A DNA stretch of 64,000 nucleotides from Stenotrophomonas nitritireducens (GTDB lineage Bacteria; Pseudomonadota; Gammaproteobacteria; Xanthomonadales; Xanthomonadaceae), in NCBI RefSeq assembly GCF_001431425.1, contig NZ_LDJG01000003.1, positions 1-64,000 of the forward strand. Reading direction: 5' to 3'. The notes under the pieces were generated by a model that searched no databases, was not told the DNA's origin, and was given only the letters and a program-made list of their open reading frames with translations. Within the stretch, counting starts at the first letter, position 1. The number at the start of each line of letters is the position of its first letter. Shown piece by piece: positions 1 to 7,878 of this stretch. The position numbers and the translations under genes are program-made.

Positions 1-44
1 GCCTGGGCATGGACGCCCAGATAGTTGGAAATCAGATTGGGCAT
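1..44 (-). CDS. flgB: FlgB, flagellar basal-body rod protein (5' end only)
   Basis: Only the first 14 codons are inside the window, reading leftwards from an ATG at 44 (MPNLISNYLGVHAQ). This matches the usual start of FlgB in Xanthomonas relatives, the proximal rod subunit of the flagellar basal body. A GGGAGG ribosome binding site lies about 6-11 bases upstream and a sigma-54 promoter lies 36-51 bases upstream. The position beside cheV and flgA supports the call. The identification rests on a short stretch plus context. Confidence 0.6.
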   Translation of the reverse strand, partial: MPNLISNYLGVHAQ

Positions 45-79
45 GGCGCGCCTCCCCGGGGGAACGATGCCCGGGAGGC

Positions 80-95
80 TGCAAGCGGTGTGCCA
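80..95 (-). promoter_or_regulatory. Sigma-54 (RpoN) promoter for flgB
   Basis: Read on the minus strand the sequence is TGGCACACCGCTTGCA: a -24 TGGCAC and a -12 TTGCA with the invariant GG and GC at the right spacing. Transcription would start near 68-70 and run into flgB at 44. Class II flagellar operons in this family are known to depend on RpoN/FleQ; that regulation here is inferred. Confidence 0.85.
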
Positions 96-319
96 GAACC
101 GCAGGAACGGGGGAGGGGGCGGGGAAACGGGGCGGATGAGCGGGGCCGCCGTCCCCATCACCGGGAGGCTCTGGGCTTCCCCCGCCCCTCGTGCCCGGCG
201 CTCCCTGCCCCGCACTGGCACGGCCGGGAACGCCCGCATGCGGGGCGGTCCCTGGATCTATGACGCTGCGAGCGCCTTACCCTTCATGGAAGAGCGCCTG
301 CCTTCACTCCTTGCCGGCT

Positions 320-1264
320 TCAAGCCGCCTCGGCCACCTGGCGCAGGCGGTGCAGCACGAAGTCGGCCAGTTCATGGGGGCTGTACTTGGGCACGAAGGC
401 ATTGGCGCCGACGCGCTCCACCATGGCGTTGTTGAACACACCGGACAGGGAGGTATGCAGCAGTACGAACAACCCGGCCAGGCCCGGATGGCGGCGGATT
501 TCCGTCGTCAGGGTGTAGCCGTCCATGGCCGGCATCTCGATGTCGGAGATGACCATGGCATAGCGCTCGGCCGGATTCTCGCCCGCCGCGTGGATCTGCA
601 GGAGGTGTTCCAGGGCCTGCCTGCCGTCCGACAGCAGGGTGGCGGTAACGCCCAGCTGGTCGAGCACGCTGCGGATCTGCTGGCGGGCCACGCGCGAGTC
701 GTCCACCACCAGCACCTGCATCGGCGGCGTGCCGGCGGGCAGGACCATCGATGGATCCAGCACCGCTTCCTTGCTGATCTGGGCGATGTCGGCCAGCACG
801 CTCTCCACGTCGATGACCTGGATCAGCTCCCCCTGGAACCGGGTGACCGCGGTGAGGTAGCTGGCCTCGGCGCCCAGTTCCGGCGGCGGCTGGATGTCCT
901 CCACCGCGATGTTGACGATCCGCTCCACGCCACTGACCAGGAAACCCTGCACCGAACGGTTGAATTCGGTGACAACCAGGTAGCCGGGCGAGGTGTCCGC
1001 GTCGGGTTCGCGCTCGGGGTGGCCGATCGCCAGGCCCAGGTCCAGCACCGGCACCGAACGGCCACGCACGTCGGCCACGCCGGAGAACTGCACCGGCAGG
1101 CCCGGAACCTGGAACAGGGGCGGGCGCCGCAGCACTTCCTGCACCTTGAAGACATTGACGCCAAAAAGCTGACGGCCGCCGAGACGGAACAGCAGCAGGG
1201 CCAGTCGGTTGTGGCCGGCCAGCCGGGTGCGCTGGTCGATGCGGTTGAGCAGGTCATGTGACAT
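320..1264 (-). CDS. cheV: CheV chemotaxis coupling protein (CheW domain plus receiver)
   Basis: A 314-residue adaptor linking chemoreceptors to the CheA kinase in the cytoplasm. A CheW-like domain fills roughly residues 20-165. A receiver domain starts near residue 182, with acidic residues D188/D189, the phosphorylatable D241 in VISDIEMP, and K293 in VPKYSP. The length is normal for CheV. The start at 1264 (MSHDLLNRID) is chosen over an upstream in-frame ATG at 1456 because the intervening translation is arginine/proline-rich shadow sequence. It sits between flgB (same strand) and the divergent flgA, as in Xanthomonas flagellar clusters. No convincing promoter was found directly upstream. 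Confidence 0.92.
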   Translation of the reverse strand: MSHDLLNRIDQRTRLAGHNRLALLLFRLGGRQLFGVNVFKVQEVLRRPPLFQVPGLPVQFSGVADVRGRSVPVLDLGLAIGHPEREPDADTSPGYLVVTEFNRSVQGFLVSGVERIVNIAVEDIQPPPELGAEASYLTAVTRFQGELIQVIDVESVLADIAQISKEAVLDPSMVLPAGTPPMQVLVVDDSRVARQQIRSVLDQLGVTATLLSDGRQALEHLLQIHAAGENPAERYAMVISDIEMPAMDGYTLTTEIRRHPGLAGLFVLLHTSLSGVFNNAMVERVGANAFVPKYSPHELADFVLHRLRQVAEAA

Positions 1265-1511
1265 GCAGCCGGTATCGGCAGGGCGGGGGCGGGACTTGAG
1301 GCCTGGAGCAGGGCAACGGGCGAACAGGAACCCGGAAAGAGGGAAAACCGGACGTCGCCGCAGGGGCAGGGCGCGGCCTGCGTCGGCATTGCCGGGAAGG
1401 CCGATACGCGGGCGCGCGCCCCGCATCCAGCAAGGATCGAGCGCCGTTCCCGTCACGGAGGGCTCTTGCCTTCTCCCGCTCCCGGTTCCTGTTCACCCGC
1501 TCCGGCCCGTC

Positions 1512-1527
1512 TGGCACGCCGCTTGCA
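1512..1527 (+). promoter_or_regulatory. Sigma-54 (RpoN) promoter for flgA
   Basis: TGGCACGCCGCTTGCA is an essentially perfect -24/-12 element. It lies in the 301-base gap between the divergent cheV and flgA, with a predicted transcription start near 1538 and flgA at 1566. No other convincing signal was seen in the gap. Confidence 0.88.
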
Positions 1528-1565
1528 GCATGCCGGGCGACCTTTCATACATGGCGGAAATTCCC

Positions 1566-2210
1566 ATGCGCCTGTCGGCCCTGCTATGCCTGCTGCTGGC
1601 CCTCCCGGCCCAGGCCGGCGATTTCCAGTCGGTAGCCTCGATCCGTGCGGCCGCGCTGTCCACGCTGGACCCGGCCACCGAAGGCGAGGCCAGCGTCGAT
1701 GCCGGTCTGCGCCTGCCGGCGTGTCCGTCGGCGCTGCAGGCGCGGGCCACCGGCAACCGTACCGTCGAAGTGGCCTGCCCGCAGGCCGGCGGCTGGAGGC
1801 TGTTCGTGCCGGTGACCGTGCGCCGCGAGCAGGACGTGCTGGTACTGGCCCGCGGCGTGGCCGCTGGAGAAGTGCTGGCCGCTGCCGATATCGGCAGCGT
1901 ACGCCGCGACACGGCGCGCATCGCCGGTGCGGTATTGTCCGACCCGCAGGCGGCTGTCGGCCGGGTGGCGCGACGCGCGATGGGCGCCGGCACGCTGCTG
2001 TCGGCCGGCGATCTGGTCGCTCCGCGTATCATTCGGCGGGGAGACAGCGTGGCCCTGGTGTCCCGGCGCGGGGGGGTCGAGGTCCGGGTGGCCGGCAAGG
2101 CCCTCGCCGACGCAGGCGAGGCCGAGCGGGTTTCGGTCGAGAACCTCTCCTCCCGGCGGGTGGTGCAGGGCGTGGCCACGGCAGCGGGCGACGTGCTGGT
2201 TTCCCGATAG
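1566..2210 (+). CDS. flgA: FlgA, flagellar P-ring assembly chaperone
   Basis: A 214-residue periplasmic chaperone needed to assemble the FlgI P-ring. The N-terminus MRLSALLCLLLALPAQA is a signal peptide with a cleavage site near residue 17. The C-terminal half is a SAF-type domain with the family pattern of basic-plus-hydrophobic strands (VLARGVAAGEVL, then a late VLVSR end). The ATG at 1566 is preferred because it begins the signal peptide; an in-frame ATG at 1551 (MAEIPM) is possible. It is followed after a sigma-28 promoter by flgM. Confidence 0.9.
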   Translation: MRLSALLCLLLALPAQAGDFQSVASIRAAALSTLDPATEGEASVDAGLRLPACPSALQARATGNRTVEVACPQAGGWRLFVPVTVRREQDVLVLARGVAAGEVLAAADIGSVRRDTARIAGAVLSDPQAAVGRVARRAMGAGTLLSAGDLVAPRIIRRGDSVALVSRRGGVEVRVAGKALADAGEAERVSVENLSSRRVVQGVATAAGDVLVSR

Positions 2211-2217
2211 ATTCCAC

Positions 2218-2244
2218 TAAAGATCGCCCCGTCATTGCCGTTAA
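2218..2244 (+). promoter_or_regulatory. Sigma-28 (FliA) promoter for flgM
   Basis: TAAA at 2218-2221, a 15-base spacer, and GCCGTTAA at 2237-2244, one base away from the FliA consensus GCCGATAA. The position 30-60 bases before flgM is what is expected for an anti-sigma factor gene expressed by the sigma factor it inhibits. Confidence 0.8.
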
Positions 2245-2275
2245 CCCTTGTGTACCGAAACAGGACTTCCATCAC

Positions 2276-2578
2276 ATGAGCCAGAAAATCGACGGCGGGA
2301 TCACGGCAGGCGCCCAGCTGCGCCCGGTCGCCACGCCCGCCAAGGCCACTCCTGCCGGCGGCACCGAGGCTCGTCCGGTCGAGGCCGCCGACAGCGTGCG
2401 CCTGACCGGCGAGGCCACCAGCCTGCAGGCGATGCAGCGCGAACTGTCCGCGGCCCCGGCGATCGACACCGCCCGCGTGCAGGCCGTCCGCGAAGCGCTG
2501 GAGAACGGCAGCTACCGGATCGATCCGGATGCCATCGCCAAGCGCATGCTGGACATGGACGGACAGCTGCAGGCATGA
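2276..2578 (+). CDS. flgM: FlgM, anti-sigma-28 factor
   Basis: A 100-residue inhibitor of FliA that is exported through the flagellar hook once it is complete. The family hallmark is the C-terminal sigma-binding region, here VQAVREALENGSYRIDP followed by DAIAKRMLDMD, with a disordered N-terminal half rich in A, T and P. An AGGA ribosome site lies about 10 bases upstream of ATG 2276. Its stop codon overlaps the flgN start (ATGA), so the two are translationally coupled. A FliA-type promoter precedes it. Confidence 0.92.
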   Translation: MSQKIDGGITAGAQLRPVATPAKATPAGGTEARPVEAADSVRLTGEATSLQAMQRELSAAPAIDTARVQAVREALENGSYRIDPDAIAKRMLDMDGQLQA

Positions 2579-2913
2579 AGCTTGGCGTGGCCGATCCACT
2601 GCAGCAGCTGAGCGACGCGCTCGATGGCGAGCGCCAGGCGCTGGTCGAGCACGACGTGCAGGCGCTGGTGGCGGCCACGAGCCTGAAACTCGAAGCCCTG
2701 CGCATCCTCGAGGCGCGGCCGCCGCTCGAGCATGCCGAGCGGCTGCGCGAACTGGCCGAACGCAACCACGCCAACGGCGTATTGCTGGCCCGACGCCGGC
2801 GCGAGGTCAGCTGGGCGCTACGCCAGCTCGGTCGCAGTGAAGCTTCCTCCGCCTACGACGCCAAGGGCCAGGCGCACCTGCTGCATACGCGCAAGCCACT
2901 CGCGGTTGCCTGA
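2575..2913 (+). CDS. flgN: FlgN-type flagellar export chaperone
   Basis: A 112-residue, mostly helical cytoplasmic protein, the usual size of FlgN, which escorts the hook-associated proteins FlgK and FlgL to the export gate. The sequence is weakly conserved: heptad-like leucine and alanine spacing with many E/R pairs (LVEHDVQALVAATSLKLEAL). The call rests on length, helical character and the overlapping position directly after flgM. Confidence 0.8.
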   Translation: MKLGVADPLQQLSDALDGERQALVEHDVQALVAATSLKLEALRILEARPPLEHAERLRELAERNHANGVLLARRRREVSWALRQLGRSEASSAYDAKGQAHLLHTRKPLAVA

Positions 2914-2997
2914 CCGCGCCACGCGCCAGACCCGGCGCGGCGGCACCGGCGCATCCCCGGTTATAGTGGGCGTCCGTTCCGCCGACCCACCGTCTCC

Positions 2998-4218
2998 GTG
3001 GCCGAAAACGCCTCCACTCCATTCGCGCCCCTCCCGTCTCCGGCCATGCTTCATGCATTGAGCGACCGCATGCGCGACGGCATGCTCCTGTTCAACGACA
3101 AGGGCGAAGTGGCTCTGGCCAACGCGGTCGTGCGCGAACTGTTCGGTACGCAGCCCGGGGACGTGGCCGAACTGGCGCGGCGCCTGGTCGAACTGCTGCC
3201 GCCGGTGGCGCTGGCGCAGGCCCGGGAATCGGGCAGCTGGAGCGGCAGCCTGCCGCTGGGCGCGCGCGCGGTGATCGTGCACCTCTATCACCACGACAAC
3301 GATGGCGAGCGGGCCTGCCTGGCACTGTTCCGCCATATCGACGGGCAGGAGGACTACGAGAACGAACTGCAGCGCCGCCACGCGGAGCTGCGCCAGGCCT
3401 ACCTGAGGCTCAACGGCGCGCAGGAAAAACTGCTGCAGTCGGAGAAGATGGCCTCGATCGGCCAGCTGGCGGCCGGTGTCGCCCATGAGATCAACAACCC
3501 GATCGGCTACGTCCACTCCAACCTGGGCAGCCTGCAGGAATACCTGCGCAGCCTGTTCACCGTGATCGAGGCCTATGAACGCGCCCTGCGCGCGCCCGAC
3601 CCCAAGGCCCTGATCCCGGAAATCGACGATATCCGCGACCGCTTGGACATCGACTTCATCAGCCGCGACCTGCCGCAGCTGATGGCCGAATCGCGCGAGG
3701 GCATCGAGCGGGTGACGCGCATCGTGCGCGACCTGAAGGACTTCTCCTACTCCGGGCGCGACGAGTCGTGGAAGCTGGCCGACCTGCACTCGGGGCTGGA
3801 ATCGACCATCAACATCATCTGGAACGAACTCAAGTACAAGGTCACGCTGGAGCGCCGTTTCGGTGAGCTGCCGATGGTCGAATGCCTGCCGTCGGAGTTG
3901 AACCAGGTGTACATGAACATGCTGCTCAACGCAGGCCAGGCGATCGCCGAGCGCGGGCATATCGTGGTCGGCACCGGCGTGGACGGGGACGAGGTCTGGA
4001 TCGAGTTCCAGGACAACGGTTCGGGCATTTCCCCCGAGCTGCGCCAGCGCATCTTCGATCCGTTCTTCACCACCAAGCCGGTGGGCAGCGGCACCGGGCT
4101 TGGGTTGTCGATCTCCTACGGCATCGTCAACAAGCACCACGGCCGCATCGACGTGGACAGCACGCCGGGGCAGGGCGCCACGTTCCGGATCACGTTGCCG
4201 GTGCGGCAGCCGAAGTAG
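2998..4218 (+). CDS. Cytoplasmic PAS-containing sensor histidine kinase
   Basis: A 406-residue sensor kinase without membrane segments. An N-terminal PAS-like domain (about 20-120) is followed by a coiled-coil linker, then an H-box with H163 in GVAHEINNP, an N-box with N311 in NMLLNAG, a G1 box near D339 (DNGSG) and a G2 box GSGTGLGLS near 363. These are complete, so it should autophosphorylate. The start is a GTG at 2998; an ATG at 3046 is possible and neither has a good ribosome site. A TATAGT at 2962-2967 could be its -10. No response regulator is adjacent. Ligand unknown. Confidence 0.85.
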   Translation: MAENASTPFAPLPSPAMLHALSDRMRDGMLLFNDKGEVALANAVVRELFGTQPGDVAELARRLVELLPPVALAQARESGSWSGSLPLGARAVIVHLYHHDNDGERACLALFRHIDGQEDYENELQRRHAELRQAYLRLNGAQEKLLQSEKMASIGQLAAGVAHEINNPIGYVHSNLGSLQEYLRSLFTVIEAYERALRAPDPKALIPEIDDIRDRLDIDFISRDLPQLMAESREGIERVTRIVRDLKDFSYSGRDESWKLADLHSGLESTINIIWNELKYKVTLERRFGELPMVECLPSELNQVYMNMLLNAGQAIAERGHIVVGTGVDGDEVWIEFQDNGSGISPELRQRIFDPFFTTKPVGSGTGLGLSISYGIVNKHHGRIDVDSTPGQGATFRITLPVRQPK

Positions 4219-4960
4219 GCGGCCGGGCCTTGGCCGCTTCGATCGCCGCGGCCAAGGCCTGCGACTGGTCGAACGGCACCTCGTGCGAGGTGCAGGCCAG
4301 ATCGATGCGCCGGCGCGAGGACGCCAGCAACCACGACCGGGTCTGCTCGTGCGCCTGCTCCCGGGCGCGCGCCACTTCGGGAGGCGTTCCCGCATCCGCT
4401 GGCGGCGCCGGTTCAGCGAGCAGGATCAGCGGCAGCTCGCCCAGGTCTTCGCCGGGCGGCACCGGCACGGCGAACAGGACGGTGTTGGCGTCAAGTTCCG
4501 AGCGCAGCTTGCGCCGGTAGGCCGGTTGCAGCTTGCGCGTAGCGACGCACGATATTGCTGCCGAGCGCGTGGTCGACCAGCACCCGCGGCGTGTCCAGGC
4601 GAGCGGCCGCGATCAGCGCGACGAGGTCGACGATGTCCGCGTCCAGATCGCGCGGCAGCGGACCTTCGTCACTTGTAGCCATAGCCGGCACGGTCGCAGG
4701 CGCAGATGCGCACCGCGGCCGGCAACAGCCCCTGCACCCGGTACCAGGTGGACGAATCGGCATTGGCGCCGGCCTCCAGCAGCACCGTGCGCGGGCCGGC
4801 GCCGGAGCAGCACAGGTCGAGCGCGGCCCGGTTCGACCGCGACCTTCCCGCCGGGAGCGGCACAGGCCAGCGGCAGGGACGGCGCGGCGGCCGCGAGGGC
4901 AGGCAGGCACAGCAGCCCCCTTACTTCCAGGGGAACATCGCCTTCATCCTTCCTCCGCAC
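4190..4960 (-). pseudogene. Decayed alpha/beta-hydrolase gene
   Basis: Three reading frames on this strand together spell one alpha/beta-hydrolase. The pieces are: a signal-like start near 4960-4830; TVLLEAGANADSSTW...CACDRAGYG (about 4860-4670); DEGPLPRD...VLVDHALGSNIVRRYA (about 4668-4520); and a C-terminal SHEVPFDQSQALAAAIE (about 4290-4230). The frame breaks around 4820, 4668 and 4480. Beyond the frameshifts, the nucleophile elbow that should read GHSxG is DHALGS, so the catalytic serine is gone. In the family the order is an oxyanion loop, GHSxG elbow and a late histidine. It overlaps the 3' end of the convergent kinase gene by 29 bases. Confidence 0.75.
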
Positions 4961-4987
4961 CTGCGGCCCGGGATCGTCCGGAGAGGC

Positions 4988-6754
4988 TCAGCCGCCGTCG
5001 CCGGGCAGGGTGTCGCGCCTTGGCAGGCCGGTCGCCTCGCGGCCCTTGCGCAGTTCGTCGTGGGTGCGGAACGCCTGGCGGATGTGCTCGCGCAGTTCGT
5101 CGTCGTTCCAGGGCTTGGTCAGGAAGCGGTAGATCGCGCCGCGGTTGATGGCGTCGGTGACGGTGTTCAGATCCGTATAGCCGGACAGTACCAGGCGGAT
5201 GGTGTCCGGGTAGAGCATCTTCACCCGCCCCAGGAACTCGGTGCCGCTCATGTCGCTCATGCGCTGGTCGGACAGGATCACCTGCACGTCGTTGATCGCC
5301 AGCAGGTCGAAGGCGTCGCGCACGTTGCCTGCGGCCAGGATGCGGTAGCCGTCGCGGCGGAACAGGCGCACCAGCGAACGCAGCACGTTCTCCTCGTCGT
5401 CGAGCAGCAGCAGGGTACGGTCCGGGCGGGTCTCGGCGAAGGCTTCCGGGCGCAGGTAGCGGCGGCGCAGGGTCATGCCGGCGGCTTCGGCCGACATCGG
5501 TTCGCCGAACAGATAGCCCTGGAACACGTCGCAGTCGTTGCGGCGCAGGAAACCCAGCTGCGCCTGCGACTCGACGCCATTGGCGATCACGGTCATGCCC
5601 AGCTGGTGGCCCATGGCGATGATCGCGCGCGAGATCGCCGCCTCGCGGTTGGCCGCCGGCGCGCTCTTGATGAAGCTGCGGTCGATCTTGAGCTTGTCCA
5701 CCGGGTAGCGCACCAGGGCGCTCAGGCTGGAATCGCCGGTGCCGAAATTGTCCAGGCTCAGGCTGATGCCTTCGTTGCGCAGGTTGGCCAGCGTCTCGTA
5801 GACGAAATTGACGTTGTTGGTCAGCGCGCTTTCGTTGATCTCCAGGGTCAGCATGCGCGCCGGCACGCCAGTGGACTGCAGCAGCACCATGACCTCGGCG
5901 AAGAAGCCCGGGCGCAACAGCTGCAGCGTGGACACGTTGACCGCGACGTTGAAGTCGTCGAAGCCCTGGTCGCGCCAGATGCGCGCCTGGCGCAGGGTCA
6001 TTTCCAGCACCCAGGCGCCGATCTGGACGATGATCCCCAGCCGCTCGGCGGTGCGCATGAAGCGTTCCGGCACCAGCATGCCCAGTGTCGGCGACTGCCA
6101 GCGCAGCAGCGCCTCCATGCCCACGACGTGGCCATCGCGGGCGCTGACCAGCGGCTGGTAGCGCAGGCGCAGCTCGCCGTTCTCGATGGCGTCCACCAGC
6201 TGCCGGGAAATGATGCTCTCGCTGTGCGCGCTGAGCGGCTTGTGCAGCATGTGCACCTGCACGACGTTGCCGCCTTCGCGGCCGGCCTGGTGCAGCGCGT
6301 CCTCGGCCAGGTCGAGCAGGCGGCTGGGGTCGGTGGCGTGTTCCGGGCACAGCGACACGCCGATCTTCGCGGTCAGGAACAGGGTATAGGGCAGCACCGA
6401 CAGCGGAAGCTCCATCTGCTGGCGCAACTGCTCGGCCATTTCCTCGGGCAACGGCACCCCGCCGGCGCGCGGGATCGCCAGTACGAACTCGTCGCTGCCG
6501 TGCCGCCAAAGCCGGCCACGGCCACGCAGGTGCTCATCCAGCCGCTGCGCGATCAGTACCAGCGCCTGGTCGCCGACCTCGGCGCTCATGTTCTCGTTGA
6601 CCGAAGCGAAATGGTCGATGTCCAGATGCAGCAGCATCAGCGGGGTACCGCCGCTGGCGGCAGCGGCGACCATGGCCGCGAGCTCGGGATTGCCCGCCCC
6701 CAGGCGCGGAGGGGCGGGCATCGCGGCAGCCGGTTGCGGCGCGGGGTTCCACAT
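4988..6754 (-). CDS. GGDEF-EAL-REC protein with degenerate active sites
   Basis: 588 residues. A GGDEF-like domain (about 35-170) reads GSDEF at 86-90, and the usual INDxxGHxxGD region is altered (SVNENMSAEVGD). An EAL domain (about 185-430) keeps E214-A215-L216 and KIDRSF, but the metal-binding DDFGTG is DNFGTG (335-340) and VIAEGVE is VIANGVE (N392). A receiver domain (about 446-565) has D496 and LTKPW, of the HupR/RpfG-like type. It probably binds rather than makes or degrades c-di-GMP and is driven by phosphorylation. Its ATG lies two bases after the stop of the upstream kinase gene, so the pair is an operon. The longer upstream frame is the shadow of that kinase. Confidence 0.88.
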   Translation of the reverse strand: MWNPAPQPAAAMPAPPRLGAGNPELAAMVAAAASGGTPLMLLHLDIDHFASVNENMSAEVGDQALVLIAQRLDEHLRGRGRLWRHGSDEFVLAIPRAGGVPLPEEMAEQLRQQMELPLSVLPYTLFLTAKIGVSLCPEHATDPSRLLDLAEDALHQAGREGGNVVQVHMLHKPLSAHSESIISRQLVDAIENGELRLRYQPLVSARDGHVVGMEALLRWQSPTLGMLVPERFMRTAERLGIIVQIGAWVLEMTLRQARIWRDQGFDDFNVAVNVSTLQLLRPGFFAEVMVLLQSTGVPARMLTLEINESALTNNVNFVYETLANLRNEGISLSLDNFGTGDSSLSALVRYPVDKLKIDRSFIKSAPAANREAAISRAIIAMGHQLGMTVIANGVESQAQLGFLRRNDCDVFQGYLFGEPMSAEAAGMTLRRRYLRPEAFAETRPDRTLLLLDDEENVLRSLVRLFRRDGYRILAAGNVRDAFDLLAINDVQVILSDQRMSDMSGTEFLGRVKMLYPDTIRLVLSGYTDLNTVTDAINRGAIYRFLTKPWNDDELREHIRQAFRTHDELRKGREATGLPRRDTLPGDGG

Positions 6755-6756
6755 CC

Positions 6757-7770
6757 TCAGACTCCCTGGCAGGCGGTCGCCTGCGGCTTTCGGTAAGGCA
6801 GGTGCAGCTCGACCCGGGTGCCTTCGCCGGGTGCGGTATGGATGCGCAACCAGCCGCCGACGCTCTGCGCGCGCTCGCGCATGACCACCAGCCCCAGGCC
6901 GCGTGGGCCGTCGGGGTCGAAGCCTTCGCCATCGTCGACCACCCGCAACCGCAGCCGGCCGGCGCCGTCGTCCTCCAGGCACAGCTGGACCTGGCTGGCC
7001 ATGGCGTGGCGCAGGACGTTGGTCAGGCTTTCCTGGGCGATGCGGAAGCAGGCCTGCTCGACCTCGTTGTCCGGCCGCTGCGGCAGGGCGTCCACCTCCA
7101 TCTGCAGTTCCACCGGCGAAGAGCGGAACAGCTGCCCGGCCTGCCAGCGCAGGGCGGCCTCCAGCCCCAGGGCGTCGAGCTGCGGCGGGCGCAGCAGCAT
7201 CGACAGGTTGCGCAGGCGCACCACGGTGCTGTCGACCAGTTCCACGATCTGTCCCAGGTCCTCCCGGCGCCGAGGCGCATCGTCCTCGTCCATCGCCGCG
7301 TGCGCGGCCAGCTTGATCGCGGTGACCGCCTGGCCGATATCGTCGTGCAGGTCGCGGGAAATGGCCCGGCGCTCGTCCTCCTGCACCGAGAACAGGCGTC
7401 CGGCCATGGCCTGCAGTTCCCGGTTCCCGGTTTCCAGCGCCTTGCGCCCGGCCTCCAGCTCGGCCAGGTCGCGCGCCGCCAGCACCCGCACCTGGGCCAG
7501 GCGCGGAAGGAGCAGCGCCAGAGCCAGTGCCATGTAGACCGCCACCAGCATGACGGAGATCACAGTCCAGGCCAGCGGATGGGCCGGGATCGCCCCCCAG
7601 GCCCAGGGCAGCACGCCGCACAGCAGGATCAGCGCGCCACCGGCCGCCACTACCCCATAGGTAGTGCGTTGCAGGCAGGCCATTGCAGAGTCCGTGGATG
7701 CCGGGTGCCGGGAAGGAGGGGAGCCGTTGTGCATTTCCGTGGCGGGGGGCCGTGTTCGATCCGCCCACAT
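6757..7770 (-). CDS. NarL-family (HisKA_3) sensor histidine kinase
   Basis: 337 residues from the longest start. Two membrane helices lie at about 38-60 and 66-90 with almost no periplasmic loop, then a coiled coil, then the HisKA_3 dimerisation domain with H142 in SRDLHDDIGQ, and a HATPase domain with VDDGEGF and GLGLVVMRERA. The N-terminal 29 residues look non-native (P/R/T-rich); starts at 7734 or 7683 are possible, and 7683 begins just before the first helix. The next gene downstream, two bases away, carries a receiver domain and is the obvious partner. The signal is unknown and perhaps membrane- or redox-related. Confidence 0.85.
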   Translation of the reverse strand: MWADRTRPPATEMHNGSPPSRHPASTDSAMACLQRTTYGVVAAGGALILLCGVLPWAWGAIPAHPLAWTVISVMLVAVYMALALALLLPRLAQVRVLAARDLAELEAGRKALETGNRELQAMAGRLFSVQEDERRAISRDLHDDIGQAVTAIKLAAHAAMDEDDAPRRREDLGQIVELVDSTVVRLRNLSMLLRPPQLDALGLEAALRWQAGQLFRSSPVELQMEVDALPQRPDNEVEQACFRIAQESLTNVLRHAMASQVQLCLEDDGAGRLRLRVVDDGEGFDPDGPRGLGLVVMRERAQSVGGWLRIHTAPGEGTRVELHLPYRKPQATACQGV

Positions 7771-7878
7771 CTTAACGGGCCGTCGCCAACCACGATGACG
7801 GAGTACTCAATTTCTTTTCGCGGCTGCCGTTATGGATAGAGTTCCCGGACCTCGGGCGGATTACTGGAGCGGTAGCGC

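Noticed and set aside
1272-1300. FliA-like -10 (GCCGATAC) in front of cheV on the minus strand
   Set aside because: It ends only seven bases from the cheV ATG, the -35 is poor and the spacing is one base off, so I do not call it a promoter.
4988-7768. 926-residue frame for the GGDEF-EAL-REC protein
   Set aside because: The N-terminal part is a proline/arginine-rich shadow of the histidine kinase gene at 6,757-7,770.
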